Shown: in pieces, positions 26,184 through 39,871 of the stretch
How the letters are laid out: each line of letters begins with the position of its first letter
Numbering within the stretch: the stretch's first letter is position 1
DNA from: Fasciolopsis buskii
Lineage: Eukaryota > Platyhelminthes > Trematoda > Plagiorchiida > Fasciolidae
Length of the DNA: 64,000 nt
Direction of reading: 5' to 3'
Assembly (NCBI GenBank): GCA_008360955.1
Contig: LUCM01001834.1
Location: forward strand, 249,365-313,364
Program-made: the position numbers and the translations under genes
Notes under the pieces: generated by a model
Seen by the model: the letters and a program-made list of their open reading frames with translations, nothing else
Told to the model about the DNA's origin: nothing
Databases searched by the model: none

Positions 26184-28521
26184 GTTTGGATGACAATTAC
26201 CCAAATGCGCCGCCCCTCAAACCGAGTGGAACAAAATGTTCATTTTAACATCTGACGTGTTTATCCCTCGTTAGTAGTTGGGGATTTTCTCTATCATGAC
26301 TTGACCTGGTCACACCGACTCCCAGCGGTTTATGTCGACAGTAGATTGATTATTGGACAACCAGTCCTATGCATTGAAGTTGACCCATCAACCTATGGGA
26401 AAAACTGATACGACCTAAGAAAACAGATGAATTTTCCAACTTGAGTTAAAATGTCCAGTCGTTTACTCCACGAAACGCCTTTTAATGTGAGGGCTACATC
26501 GTGGATTACAGCTTCGGGGAGTATCAAATCAAACTGTCCAATCCAATAAGGAAAGCTCGAACATCTAGTTCTGTCATACTGACGTATAATTGTTACCCGA
26601 TCAATTCCGTGAATTCTAATCAGAAAAACTTCAGTAAGATGCAGCCGACAGCAAATGCGGTTTTCATTCTCGATAACGATCCTGAGTGCAGACGATTGAC
26701 TAAAGCTTGATCGTACGAACTCAAAGGAAATAACAGTTTACCAAAATAAAATCTTTTTCCTCGCCCAATTCATGAGGATTTCGTCAATCTGTAGGCAGCA
26801 CTGGCATTTATAAAATGCATCTTGGTCAGAAAACACGGTTTTATAAAAGCAAGGCCATCATTTGACAACATTCTAATGGCCACTGCATCCGGAATTATTC
26901 GACAAACGACATTTGCTTACGTCTGGTTAACCGATCTTCGGTGTCTCATTTAAAATGGATGGGGTCGTGGTTCGATACGGAAACAATGAGGCCTAGATAC
27001 ACACGTGATTCTGAAATTTACTTTGTTTCCAGTGTTTTCTCCATCCGTCCATGGAGTGGACCCATTTGAAATCATTTTGGTATACGATTCCATGTTTGGA
27101 TCATTTTCGGTGAGAACACAGATAGGATAAAATAGATGGCTAAAAGGGAAAATAGTGCAACGCGACTAAGCAACGATGGATAAACTTCCGAACCATGATT
27201 TCGACTAAAAACTAATTTCTCTTGCCTCCTATTACTGTCCATATACGATTTCATGTCTCTGGTTATCAGTTCCCTAAACTAGTCACAAGGCGAAGGCGCA
27301 GCTTATCCCGATGGCCTGAGTGCCGAACGATCTGCTTATTAGTCTAGGTATCAGAATTTTCCTGGGCGGAATAAACTGCCTTGAAGAGGGTAATTGAAAA
27401 AAACAAAGATGCCGAAATCCACGTCACAACTATACCTAATATCAGGGCTTAGAAAATAGTGAAATCACTCTGTCGATGTTTTAATTTCTGGAAAAACTAG
27501 AATCGGTGATAATGATAAACCTTTCCTTTTCTACGGTTGTTATTTCGCAGCTTAACTGAGTTGAAACAGTAGCTCTGCTCAGCAACCTGAAAAAAGTTTA
27601 GTTTCATTCAAGTTACGTGCATGTGTTGCGCGTCAGACGATGATTGATATCCAACCGTCTTTTAGTGGTCTACAAAAATATGCAACCAAAGAACGCGCAG
27701 CAATGAACCCAATCCTCAGAACCAAATATGGGAAACAGGTGTACTGTCTTACAGTCCAGGACCAATGCAACTTGACTGGGGAAAGAGGGAAGCTACTCAA
27801 AATGCAATTATGACCTGTTTTTCCTAGCGTTCTGGGACACCGGAACATGTAACACGATTGCTGGCAAACATTTCGAATAGGTGCGAAGGCATACTAGAAA
27901 ATCCTAATGTTGGGAAATAAAATTCCCACAAAATAGAATGGCTGATGCCTCGAATAAACCACCCATGTAAACCGCGAATTTACTGATTCGCGTTTTCATA
28001 CCACTGAACTATTCAGCTTCCATACATACTACGGTTGATTATTGTGTAATATCAATGTCTTAGCTAAGGTCCGAGTAGATATATAATTTGGTAGTGGCTG
28101 TACAATGAAAGAACCTTAGCAGATTAACTGAGGTGACAAATTATTCAAGATGCGTGAACTGACTATCACGGATGATACTAAGTTTGGACGGAAGCACTTC
28201 GGATTGAGCATTTACTGCTCTTTTCGTGATTAAGATGTCTTCAGGGGTCATTAAAAGACCATATTCAGGGATACGGGACTCAAACTTTTGAGCAGTACCT
28301 TGTCACAGATTTCAGTCGTAAGTAGACTCCACGGTCTGGCTTACTGGGTTTGGAAGGGGCGTGAATTATACGCGGACACTTGATTGTTCAACGAATCGTT
28401 TTGCAAGGCCAGCGGCGGGGCAAGTGGGAGTGATCGAATTTTCCAAGCAGGGCTGCGAATTCACAAAATTTCTTTCATCAGCTGTACAGTTTTGCCTTGA
28501 GCGAGCCCCCGCCTCCAAAAA

Positions 28522-28532
28522 CCCCCCCCCCC
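28522..28532. repeat. Poly-C tract
   Basis: Eleven consecutive C residues inside a locally C-rich plus strand. Confidence 0.9.
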
Positions 28533-29176
28533 AAACCAGCACACGGTCTCGAGATCGTTGTCATAGACAATGGAATTTATTCTATATCTTAAAATCTTGA
28601 AATATCTTCTGATTCACGTGTTTTTTCTTTTACATTCTGAGGGTCGGACGATCGAATGGAGATTTCGTATCCCATGTTATCATCTCCACTATTTTCCAGT
28701 ACTGCTCCGACTGCAATTCGTAGCACTTTAACGTGTGCCTTTGCGATTTCGCCAATATCTGTGGGAGAAAGAATGCCCAAACATGTCACTGAGGATGTGC
28801 TAATGCGTTGTTCATCGCATTTTGAAGCCTGTTCACTTACGACACTTTGTCTTAATTAGTATAGGCCACGACAGAGAATAATTGCGGTTGGAGAATTGAA
28901 TTTTCTGATTGGTGCTAAGTAGATGCGCAAAGAAATGGATAAGGACAAGAGATGGCGTCGAACACCACGAAACACCTTGCTTGACACTAAAAGTCTCGTT
29001 CTGTGGGGATTTTTCAAACTGAATGCCCATAGGAGAAAACCGACTGCGCTGAAAATACGGACTGAAAGTAAATTTGCGCAGCCATGTTTCAAATTCAATT
29101 GTTGAAACTCAATGGTCCTCAAAACTACAGTGACCAATTGGTGCTATGTTGCAGTCCTTTTAAGCACAAATGCGTA

Positions 29177-29285
29177 TTGACCGGAACTGATGAACGCTGG
29201 TTTAGTGCAATTCGGTCACGTGATGTGATCGATTAGTTGGGGAAAGTCTGGCTGGCGGATCCATTTGTTTGGAAAATTTGCAAAT
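29177..29285 (+). repeat. Left terminal inverted repeat arm
   Basis: This arm pairs with 29552-29675 in inverted orientation, with scattered mismatches and one gap of about 17 bp. Confidence 0.7.
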
Positions 29286-29551
29286 TATATGCACAAAGAA
29301 AACCATGGGCAGCCATGAAATACGAAATCTATGCTGACTGTTTCGTAGTCCATTGCCAACTTCCGTGACTCCAAAACTGTATTTTCTTTCTCAACGCGAA
29401 AATGTTTTGCGGTCATTTCGTGAAACAGAAATTTTCATTGGCCAAACAACTGCACTTTTTCTTTATCCCAACTCAACTATTTTCGCTTTAATCGATTTTA
29501 CTTGGAAATAATATTTATTCGGCCAGCAGGATTTGTCAACGTTTCGGGTAA

Positions 29552-29675
29552 GTTTCAAATTTCCCAACTAAATTGATCCGCGAGCCAGACTGTTCCCAAC
29601 CAATCGATCACATCACGTGACCAAATTAGGCTTGGTAGCCGATGCACTAAACGACCGTTCATCAGTTCGGGTCAA
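29552..29675 (-). repeat. Right terminal inverted repeat arm
   Basis: This is the longer of the two arms. It includes the segment reading TCGGCTACCAAGCCTAA on the minus strand that is missing from the left arm. Confidence 0.7.
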
Positions 29676-29689
29676 TACTGCCCTTGAAA

Positions 29690-32600
29690 ATCACACTGTC
29701 CTTGTTTCAAGGTCATCCGCGAGAGACGAACGTAAAGCAGTTCATTGCAACTAGAGCAAATTAACTCCTGACATAATGAAAAATATTCAAGCTGTAAACC
29801 GGAAGCCAGGATAGACCAACGTGCCACTTTTAACTGTCCCGCAAATGAAATCTAAAAAAGATAAACCACTAGTGGTTTACGATGTTTCTTAAGCGTTAGT
29901 GAGATCGCTGTTTTCGAGGATATAAAGAATAAAAGAAAACGAGAAAAAAACACTAAGTTTCATTAAAGTATGTCTACACTGGGCAGAAACAGAAATAACT
30001 TCCCACTGGGACAAGTTCGTCCCGCTCCACTGAATTTAGCTCATTTGGAACCAGAACAGGGAAATTCTTCATGCTCGGGCCAACCAATGTGATCGGATAT
30101 GACTGTACAGCATTGGCGTAACAAATGTCTGGTCTTATTTAGTTTGATGGACTATTCTGAGGTCTTTCAACCGAACTGTCTAGAACAAACAAAGGAGAGA
30201 AGTATTGCTCTTTCTGACTTTCTTGAATATTTTCACTAAAGTTTAAGAGTTATCAGTCACTCAACAGTTAACCTTGCGATTTATACCACGTATTCCGATA
30301 CCGGCTGCAGATATCAAGAAGAATATTCTTGCTGGATGCAGCATGCTTCGTTCTCGGAGTATAGCGCAAGATTCCACGGAAACGGTTTACCAGCTATTGT
30401 CCCTCATCAGCCATGCATACACAGCTCTATCCTTTCCAAGTACTCCCACACTTGTGCATTTCGATGTTAGGTTGGGAGGCAAATCTCATTTGAAACATTA
30501 GGAGCATGTATGGATGATTAATCCACTTGAGAATCACATGGTGATCCATAAGGTGTTTGACGGCTAGGAAGGCTGACCGTCAAAAAGAGGATACAAAGTT
30601 TCAAAGTGATATTTTCCGTTTACGGCGAAATTGTGCCTGGTACGCAAACCACACCAGCGGCAGTAACCACGAAGACCGTCCTGTGATCCCGGGAGAATTT
30701 CATCCTTCCATTCGTATACAAAATATACAGGTCACAACAAAACTCATACTCTGGAACTCCATCTGAAGATTAGCCTGGTCTAATCAACAAAAAAATCCTG
30801 GTGAACCCCCGTGTCATGTTTAAATGGACATACCTATTTTAGTTGTTTCTGGGACCCCGGTTTTTCGGATACTTGTTCATCTGACCAACTGTTGTTTGCG
30901 TGACTTTGATGATCAGCGAATCGATCAGTTAGTTGTTCGATTTCAACTGTCTTCTTGCCGCAATTCGTTGAACTTTGATCCGGATTCTGGACATGATGAT
31001 TCAACTGTCAGTGTCATCACGCTAAATTCAGTTAATCGGGGTGCCATTTTGGTCGGGGAAACAAAGCTAACTTCGAATTTAGGCCACCAAGGGGTGAAAC
31101 TATAGCCTGAAATCCGTCTACTTTACACAGTGATACCAGTTATCTAACGTAAAAGCTTATGTCAAACAAGGCCGAAATTGTAAAACTAAGATACGAATCG
31201 GCCCTAATATAAAGTGACCGAAAATATAATGTTGCACGAATTCATGATGCATTCGAACCAGACGCACACGGCATTCCCCTTGACTTCACAGTTACATTAG
31301 TACTATATCTACGAAACTAAACTGAATTTATGCCACTCAATGTATGTGCAGAATTCGGGGCAATAACAAGCTTCAAAGACGATTAGTCGTGAGTCCAACA
31401 TCATAAGCACACTGAACATGACGAGCATCGTTTAACATCGTTCAGAAGTAGAAACAACGCGTCATGTGCTCTGTTTCGTTTGGAACTGGCCAAAACATCC
31501 GAGCCTGAAAACCCGTGATACCAGCGTTCTACCTAGACATTCATCTTCTAATTGAGTGCCACACTTTCCCTAAACCCAAAAATTGTGGTTAGAATCGTGC
31601 CATCAGCAATCACCCTAAATATTTTTGTGAATTACGGAAGTTCAAGCATAACGGTGAGAATACGTTGACATTTTGCTCGTTCATCGATGTCTTCCATTCC
31701 GAAAAATCGCCTCCGATCGGAAGTTTGTTCTTGGGCTAATCGGGATCTGGATGGCGCCGGACCTGTCCGTGTGAACCCCAGTGTGCTACTGATCTTGAAG
31801 AGTCATGCGTAGTCAACTGTCAAACTTCGGTCAAAGTTAGCTATAGCTAACTGCACCTCTCCGAATTGTGTTAGCTCTACCATGTCGTGCAAATTGTCGC
31901 ATTTAAACAAATTGGTTGGAACATTTCGCTTAGCATGGTTAGAGTCAGAATGACTAAAATATGTTCATATGGGGCTTTATTTCGATAACTACGGAAGAGA
32001 GTATCCTATGCAAGTCACCTTTTAGGTGACACTGAAGTAAATATTGCGAAGTAAAGGGTTATTGGATAACATCCGTTTAAACCTGGCACAACGCTACCTG
32101 AAGCGAATGATTCTGCAATTTCTTTGAGCATTTGGTATGTATCACTATTCCGACGACAGTAAGGGTAAATTTTACCTCCCAACAAAACAACCTTTTCCAG
32201 TAAATGGACGCAGCCTAATAAAGATGGAAAAAATCCACAGTTACGTAGCACATCCGTAACACGAGTCCCAGCGTGTTGCATCACATTAACGCCTAATAAA
32301 CGGATTACACGACCGTAAACAGCTAATCAAAAGGATAATTACATGAACTTACCAGATATTCACAAAGCAGCGAGATTACAGCTCTTATTGCATGAGCGAT
32401 TCATTAGCCTCAACGAGACGTAGTTAGCTGCAATTCGACCACCACATCTTAGCTTCTTTACAACACAGTGTAAAGCATACTATGTCTCACGCTGCATTCA
32501 GAATTTATCGCCAAATTAATGTGACCTCTGCACCATTCATGTGATACCTTTTTCTTACTTTTTTAGCGGGACAAGATGTCTGCAAATGTGGGGCAGGGGT

Positions 32601-33200
32601 TGAGTCTATGCGCTTCTCTGTAGTTGCTGGTGTAGATCTCAAACACTTCTGATTGAACAAACTTAAAGTTTTGGTTCTAAACTATCCCCAGTTTCACAAC
32701 GCTCACTGTGCTGTTATTAAAAACAAAATTCTTGCCAGTAGGACAGTATCAAAATGGCTTTTGCTGAATATATTCCTTTGGTCTTATGAAAGGGGGATCC
32801 GTACAGACGCCACATTCTGCAATTTAAAGAAGGTAGGCGTACTTTTAGTGGATTAACGAAATTTGTAGTCAATGATCAGAAGCTGTATTCAGAGAAATCA
32901 AGAAATTTGTAAGAGTTAATCTGAAAAACAAGAAATTACCCTAATTCTATCGTGTTAGGGTACCTTTGGATATCTTTGTCATTCTGATTGTAAGGTCGAG
33001 AAGTCTGTACTAACTTCAATACATGTGACTACTAGTTGTATGTGAATAATGATGATCTTTGGAACCGGGCTATAAGGGTGTCCTAACGTAAAATTTCTGA
33101 TATGGGTTACAATGACCATCTCCTTTCAAGAAACCCAACAACTTTTGTCTAGCTCCATGTAGGATGCTGAAACATGGCTTTGTATGTGTTAGTAGTAGGT
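29690..33200. other. No gene seen
   Basis: There are short frames only, with no recognisable domain. A 93-codon plus-strand frame at 30824-31105 has no motif I recognise and no convincing splice flanks. Confidence 0.4.
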
Positions 33201-33206
33201 TGAATG

Positions 33207-33582
33207 TTTTCGTAAAATAATTTACCATGTGATATCTTCGCTCAACTCACCATTAAGAAACCATGGAAGCACTGAACAGCTGTTTCAAACTTGTTAGGAA
33301 TCATCAGCAGTACATATCCACCACGCCCGAACTGTGACGCGAATCCGAGACGAGCGATTTTGAATGGTGAAGTTCAACGAACCGTTCAGAGCCTGTCCGA
33401 TAGCTTAATGGCTATAGTGTTCGACTCAAAATTGTCCACCCCAGGTTAGCGTCACAGCTCGGGCGCAGTGGATACGCACTGCTGATGATTCTTAACAAGG
33501 ATGAAACAGCTGTTCGGTGCTTCCATGGTCACTAAATGGTGAGTTGAGCGATCATATCACATGGTGGATTATTTCATGAGAA
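33207..33582. repeat. Hairpin-forming inverted repeat built from SINE sequence
   Basis: Arms of about 160 bp (33207-33368 and 33422-33582) are inverted copies separated by about 53 bp. The outer parts match well: left CCATGTGATAT and CGCTCAACTCACCATT correspond to right ATATCACATGG and AATGGTGAGTTGAGCG. The arms contain the SINE body (GCACTGCTGATGATT) in opposite orientations. The flank is included in the inversion, so this is an inverted duplication, not two independent insertions. A transcript across it would fold into a long imperfect hairpin. Confidence 0.75.
33395..33545 (+). mobile_element. tRNA-derived SINE copy (right half of the hairpin)
   Basis: It has a clear polymerase III A box, TAGCTTAATGG (about 33400-33410), a degenerate B box about 40 bp further (GGTTAGCGTCAC), and the family body GGATACGCACTGCTGATGATT to GCTTCCATGG. 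It belongs to the same family as the copy at 14615-14740. The left arm of the hairpin (33256-33345) carries the body of the same SINE on the minus strand. Confidence 0.55.
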
Positions 33583-33589
33583 CATGGCT

Positions 33590-36500
33590 CTGCTGATGTT
33601 GTCACACTCTGCAGTCAAGAGTATCCGTAGTTCTTGCTCAATGGAATAAGATCTGGGATCTTGGTAAAATTTCAGAACCTAAATGATAGGCTGTATGTAT
33701 GTCACATAACTTTCTCAACCGCGACAGAGGAAGCCATAATTTTGTTGGACAAACGTCGTGGAACGCCACGTTATCCTGTTGGAAAATGGTTACTGTGTCC
33801 TGCGGACGTCGTTAACAGTGGGTGGTACTGCTCCAATGGACGAATAAACCTCTCTTGGAAAATCAGTATGATGTCACTTTGGCCGGTTAACTGGAAAGCG
33901 CACATAAACATCTACGTATTGAAACATTAGTTCCCACTTCGCTGATCACGTAAATAATGATTCACGGGCGTGGTTCACCTCTGATACTAAAATGGGTGAT
34001 ACTCTATCTTTTTCGTCCCATGAGCCTAAGCCCTCAACAAGCCTCTTACTTGTTAGCTTGTTATGGCTGCGAGACCTACCATTTCGCAGATGACCTAAAA
34101 AGCTATTTCGGATGTTCGTCGTGCATCTATCGGTAGCACATATATAATTCTAGTAGTTTGAGATTAAATATTCCAAATATTCCCCGCCTTTCTTTGAATC
34201 CATTTTAATCCTGACTCCATCGTTTCCGCTCTAAATACAGGGCTTACGCTAACTGCATTAAATTTCGTCAGGACATCGTAACTGATTTCTCGGTGACAGC
34301 AAACTTCTATCGGTGGTTCGTGATCGATAGTTCTTGGATGACTCACTTCGCGCCATAGTGTCTACTTCATTTGGTGCCAGCACCGTGAGTAAACATTACT
34401 TTCACAATACCACATCATAACTCTGGGTCAAACGGTGTCAGATGCAGCCTCCGCACGTTGAGCAGTCGCTGGGTGGAAGCTACAGTAATGAACCGCCAAT
34501 GTAATTCAGGTCATAGCCTTATCAGGACTGATCACGGAAACGATCACATTGAGGCGTGAAGTCACAAATTAAAGTTTTCAGTCGTTCTGTCTCACCTGTA
34601 GCACACCACCGGTATCTAATCGACAATCGCATTTCCTCGAGCTGTTGCATAAATGACGCGTGCAACTGGGATAGGTTTTTTCGAAAGCTCGGGATAAACG
34701 TGTACCAATCCCGCCTCAAAGGTAATTTGATGAAATTCCGTGTTCGGGTTCACCACTCGGATTTTCGAAATTGGTGTTGATGTATGCGGCAATGACATTA
34801 TAACAGATTACTAAGACATTTCCTGCATTACTTTAGAGCTATTTAAAAACGAGAACTCGTTCACATATTTGAAACGAGTTACATCTTATGGCGGGACATT
34901 GGCACGTTCGTGGCACAAGGTGCATTGGCTACTTCCTAATTGTCTTACTATTTACGAGAGGATCTAAACTTGGAATACCTCATGTAAGTGAGAAGTGTTC
35001 TTCGTAATTTCAAAACAGCATCGGAGGCCGTAGTGAGAGGTGTAGATCAAGGTGGGGCCAAAACCCGCGATTGAAAAACTATCTATCGACTTGCCAATAG
35101 GTTGCTTATCAAAAGGAATGGCTTGGAAAGCCGTTTCACTCGGGTGAATTGTCGTTGCGTACAAAGAAAGCTCGATTGGCACACCAAGTTTACGTAGCAG
35201 CAACAAGGTTGGTGCCGTCATTCACCTCAGATGCTTACTCCACATGACTATCACCGGCCTCATCGCCAGTCAAAGCATATTGTGTCCAATTTACCGAACA
35301 ATCAAAGTTGCACGCATTTCCACACTCCCATGAAACTTCCAAACATCCACATAATCACGCTCACAACGAATCCGACAACCACAATTCTGAATCGGTTTTC
35401 ACACAACTTTATTGCTTCAGAGCATACTTCTCTCGCCGTGGTTTTCATTCGTTCCCCTGAGGGCTTGATTTATCAGTTTAGCGACCGAATGAAACTTGAT
35501 TGGTTTAGTCGAGAGAGCAGTCCGAAATCGATGACATCACAATGCTAAGCTCCACGACCGGAAGTTCATCATACAAGTGTGTCCGAATGAACCACACTAC
35601 CAGCTTGGAAAATATACAATTACTTCGCTAAAATTCAGTGCAAGTAGCTCATCTTCGTCATTCAGATTCTATTAACTAAATTTCCATGTATAAACGTGAA
35701 TATTTTCTTTTGCAAAACCATCATCTCATCTAATAGCGTTCAATGTTCTTTACTGGATCTGCTGTTTTTGCTCAACAAAAAGTCCAGCCGATCAACTAAT
35801 AAAACTCCGTCGCTTTCAAAATCCGTTCAGTCACACATCCAATAGGCGTGATCAGCTTAGGCTATGCAAGAATTCTGCAACAAAAAATAACCCTTCGACA
35901 TCCACCAATTTTTCACCACGTGTCCAACAGATGAGTAAGCAGCCTCTGGTTCTTCGCCACTTTTGGTGTAATTTCGTCGTATCCGTCCAATTTAAGTGAT
36001 AGCCTTAGCGAGTTCAAAGCAGGCTACAAATGGAACTCAATGGCAGGCTGTCTCCTCTCTCAGTTCCCTATCGCGTTTATCTCTGCTCCGATGGGGCGGA
36101 ATGCTCGGAGGACAATCAGGTGCCTGTCCGCTCGAATTAAGTGGTTGGCCAGAGGGGCCACAGTAAGACAGAAATCAGGAAAATACGTAATCCACGTAAG
36201 CAGCGCGCCAAAACAATATCGGTCATTCGTGCAGGTCAGTCACTCCATAGTAGGTAGTTCTCTGCATCAGAAGCGCCCAATTTCAGATTGCGTGGACCTA
36301 TCGTGTGCAGGCAAAAACGGTTATTCAGCTCCGGTGACTCATGGTCACCGAGATGGTAAAACAGAAAGGCAAAAAAAACCGAGTTTGATTATTCTGACAA
36401 ATACCCACAGCAAGGCCAACAGTCGACTTTGTGATCCAGTATTAACAATGTGCATCACAATTACAAGGACGTTCCAGGTGCATTCGCGTACTTGCGCCAT

Positions 36501-39280
36501 TAGACGAACCGGAAATTTTTCAATCTTCCGACTTAGAAGTGTGAACCAAGGGAATATTTCATTGTGGTAACTCTGTTTCTTTAAATTAGCAGTAATCTAC
36601 TGCGTGATTCCTTCGTTTTAATAACTAATATAATGGAAGTCAACCTGGAAGTAGCTGCATATCCTATCTCCCCGAAATCGATAAAGAAAAGTTTTCCACG
36701 CCATAAGCGCATTTAACCACGCTAGCTCAAAAAGTTCATTACGATACAGTCAGTTACTTAATACTCTCTTCTCCCAGTTACTAGCGCGCAACAACGAAAC
36801 GGATTTTAAATGGGACGCAAAAATTACAAGCCGACCTTCTGCTCGTATGAAAGTTAGCTATTTGACTTGTAGAAAAGCGGTCAGTCCGCCACTCATAACT
36901 CCAAAAGAACAGGAATTTCCACCAAAATAAAAGCAGGCTTCAGCTAAGTCCCATTTGTAGAACCGTTGGCTTTTTTCACGTACATGTAGTGGCCTTGGTT
37001 GCCACCAAACAGTACCGATCATTAATGAAAGGAAAACCAAGAAACTATAAGATAGCAGGATCCTGGGAAACCAGAAATATTCCGAGTGCAAAAACGTCAC
37101 TGACTGCGGCATTTGGTTACTTCACCCGAAGTCTCCATCGCGTTGGGGGATCTCGCGGGCCCCAACCTGGTAATCTAACTCCAGCTATTCGAGAGAGACC
37201 AAAGGTTGGGTCATGGACTAACTAGCCTCTTCCATTTCTGCTATTTCCCACCTCGGAGACCAATGCCGAGAGAGTTGACCTAAGGCATGCGTACCACCTT
37301 GATCTATTCGATGACCCACCATCATGAGCTTAATCTCACCATTGATAATACAATCCACGCCCCCGTCACCTAAAGCGTTCGTCCAGAGTATGCTCCGAAA
37401 AGCAGCGCGCAATGCGCGTGCCAAGGCTAAAGGCATTGAACTTGGTCAGAGAAGGCTACTTCCTGTTAGATAATCATCAACCTGTGGGCAGTGGACCTAA
37501 GAGAACGGCAACCAGGACCCACGTATTCCAATAGGTCAGGTGTAGTAGGGAGCCGAAGAACAGCTGATTGCTGCATGCGACCAAAGTACTTCGATGCTCT
37601 GGAACTCGATTATCTGACATCTCCGGTCGATCTCTTAGTCCTGTCCCCAAGCCCCTGATTGGATCTTCAACAACCGATTGCAGTGGGCGCCACCTGAGAC
37701 TTTCGTCAGTTTCACCTACCCTGACGTTCCGCGGAGTGGCACTCGACAAACCACGAATTTTGACGCGGCGAAGAGAACTCTCCAACTACCCCTACACTTA
37801 TCCTCGGGATTCTTGAGGTAAAATTCCTCTAACACTACCGTTTACTTTAGTCAGTGACCTTATATTAAGCAAGCTCAAATTCGCTCGCCGGCTGGTCCGT
37901 TCTTCACTCGCGTCCTTTGGAAGCCTCGTTACTTTAATATCACTTATTCACCACACAATATATGCGCATGAACCGTACTCGTTGGCATTTTTGTCTAGAT
38001 CGCAAAACGAACCATTCCCGGTGTCCAGCACTAATAGTTTACTTTGCCTTTCGATTCCGACAGGTAGCTTACTTCTCACTTGTCTCGATAACAAAATAAG
38101 CGTACCTCTTTGTATTAGTGTTTCTATATTGCATGCGAAACAGTACTTTACCAGGTTAGGCGGCCCCTAGCTACAAATCCGTCACTAGGATGCAAAAGGC
38201 TTAATCCTCTAACCTCATTTATAGCCCTGGTCGGTCAGTTAAATAAAAACATCAAGTTCCACAGAAGCTACCAAGTTTTACATAACAAAAACATTAAATA
38301 AGAGCTTGCTGACTAAAGTTATTAGTTGGAAATTTATTCAGATTCGTTAGCCCAATGGTAGGATATAAAAGTACGAAAAATTAAATTAGAGGATTATCCC
38401 GAGTGGAATAATCATAGTTTTGCGCTGGGTTATTGAGGTACTTCCACAGAATCGCTGACAGTAAGACCAAGTGCCTAAATCATTCCTACACAAATATTCC
38501 AATTATTTATCTGTAGGATCTCATTAAATATTTGTTTGCTTAGTGCTCGAGTGTATCATTTTCTGATAAATGATGTTTCGAAGCAGCACCCAAAACCGAA
38601 GCACATCAGCAGGAAATTGGTGGCTTTAAAAAATGAATAAATCAGTGTCAATTTTTAAGCAACAATTTCGCAGTCCCGTCCATCGTAAGCTCGATACAAG
38701 ACGATATATGGCGAAAGCGGGGTAGACGCATGACAAAATCATGATATAAACACTAAAACTCGCGACCGCATGGAACTCAACCCTCAATTCAACATTAAGG
38801 CAATCGTATAGCCACGACAAATCGGCTAAGTTTTTGATCGACATTGAGTACTAACTATATGAAATTGAATTTCCAACATAACAATGTTGGTGCACATTGC
38901 AACTCACTGAAAGACAATGTCCTGTTAACTGTCTTGATCATGTGCATCGTATTTCTAACTGTGAGAATGAAAGAATATCACACGCATCAGCCCAAAATAA
39001 GTTTGAACCCATGCATGAAAATCACTGGTGTTACAAGGAGGGCGGGCCAAAATAATTTTAAACATGAGCACTGGAGCATAATTGAAAGAGCCCGTTTGAA
39101 CTCATCAGTGTCATTTTCAAAAACATGGATGCAACCATGCTAAGGAAGACCTACGTAGGCTTGATATGCACATCAAATGTTCGGCCGTGGACAATGATGG
39201 ACGGACAGAAAAAACAAACGATAATGACGTCCCACACCAACGACGGTAGACTTTTGCAAAGCGATAATAAATGTCATAAA
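33590..39280. other. No gene supported
   Basis: A 176-codon plus-strand frame (36040-36570) is the longest in the stretch, but I recognise nothing in it. A 102-codon minus-strand frame at 37477-37785 overlaps a plus-strand frame of similar size. None has convincing exon structure. Confidence 0.35.
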
Positions 39281-39285
39281 CAGAA

Positions 39286-39291
39286 TTTATT
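39286..39291 (-). promoter_or_regulatory. Candidate polyadenylation signal for hexokinase
   Basis: AATAAA on the minus strand, about 510 nt downstream of the hexokinase stop codon. It fits a 3' UTR of roughly half a kilobase, but no transcript evidence is available and other variants cannot be excluded. Confidence 0.3.
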
Positions 39292-39799
39292 TAACTCAAT
39301 GGCATTGAAAGTTCCGGACAGCTAACCGAAGAGACACGCAAAAAGACGAAAAAAATGAAACGAGTTAAATGAACGCCGAAAGTAGTGTCACTGAATAGAT
39401 TGCAGATGAAGCCGGCGGTCCACACTGGAATACTAAGTATGAACTATCAGAAGTTATGAAAGAAAGCGCGAAGACTAGAAACTATTCGAATGGGGATGGG
39501 CACTTCGATCTGTGACTAGAGGACGCACTGGCTCTGAAGGTCGGTTGCGTGTGGCAGCAGAGACGGTAGATTACACGATATCTGGGTTTGCAACAAGTAG
39601 AAGATGGACGGGCTTGCAATCTTTGAATCTGAAAAAACTTGGAGTTATAGATGGAAGTTGAAAATAAGATTAAGCTGGTCCATTCCTACCTACTGGATCG
39701 ACGGAGTGCAAAAAAATGTACATTGGGTGGTATTCCAGTTGTGTGAGGTTCTTTTCACACCGGCGAACATCGAGTGCAACCTGGTCCGGTTGAAACAGC

Positions 39800-39871
39800 T
39801 CACCGGGAAGCAGCTGCCGCAATAGCCGCAGCTCCTTTGCCACTTCCATCTTCAGACAATCGGAGGTGGAA
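39800..39871 (-). CDS. HK: Hexokinase exon 9 (C-terminus)
   Basis: Twenty-four codons including TGA: FHLRLSEDGSGKGAAAIAAA followed by ASR and stop. The adenosine-binding SEDGSGKGAA motif and an ending a few residues later match the family's usual C-terminus. The acceptor is TTTCTTTCCAG. Confidence 0.96.
   Translation of the reverse strand, partial: FHLRLSEDGSGKGAAAIAAAASR

Larger units (their letters stand above)
16800..29170. other. Long gene-free stretch with microsatellites
   Basis: I could not support any gene or exon chain here. Base composition is AT-rich, with scattered short frames only. The simple repeats are listed separately. Confidence 0.4.
29177..29675. mobile_element. MITE-like element with long terminal inverted repeats
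   Basis: The two ends are inverted copies of each other: TTGACCGGAACTGATGAACG at the left matches the reverse complement of the right end with one mismatch. The match continues through a shared core TCACGTGATGTGATCGATT and further inward for over 100 bp per arm. The left arm lacks about 17 bp present in the right arm. Both ends are bordered by TA (29175-29176 and 29676-29677), consistent with TA target-site duplication as in Tc1/mariner-type elements. No transposase frame is present in the 500 bp, so it would be non-autonomous. The superfamily is inferred only from the TA. Confidence 0.7.

Noticed and set aside
36040..36570. A 176-codon plus-strand open frame
   Set aside because: No recognisable motif, basic and Ser/Arg-rich low-information composition, and no convincing splice or promoter context. 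Frames of this size can arise by chance in 64 kb.
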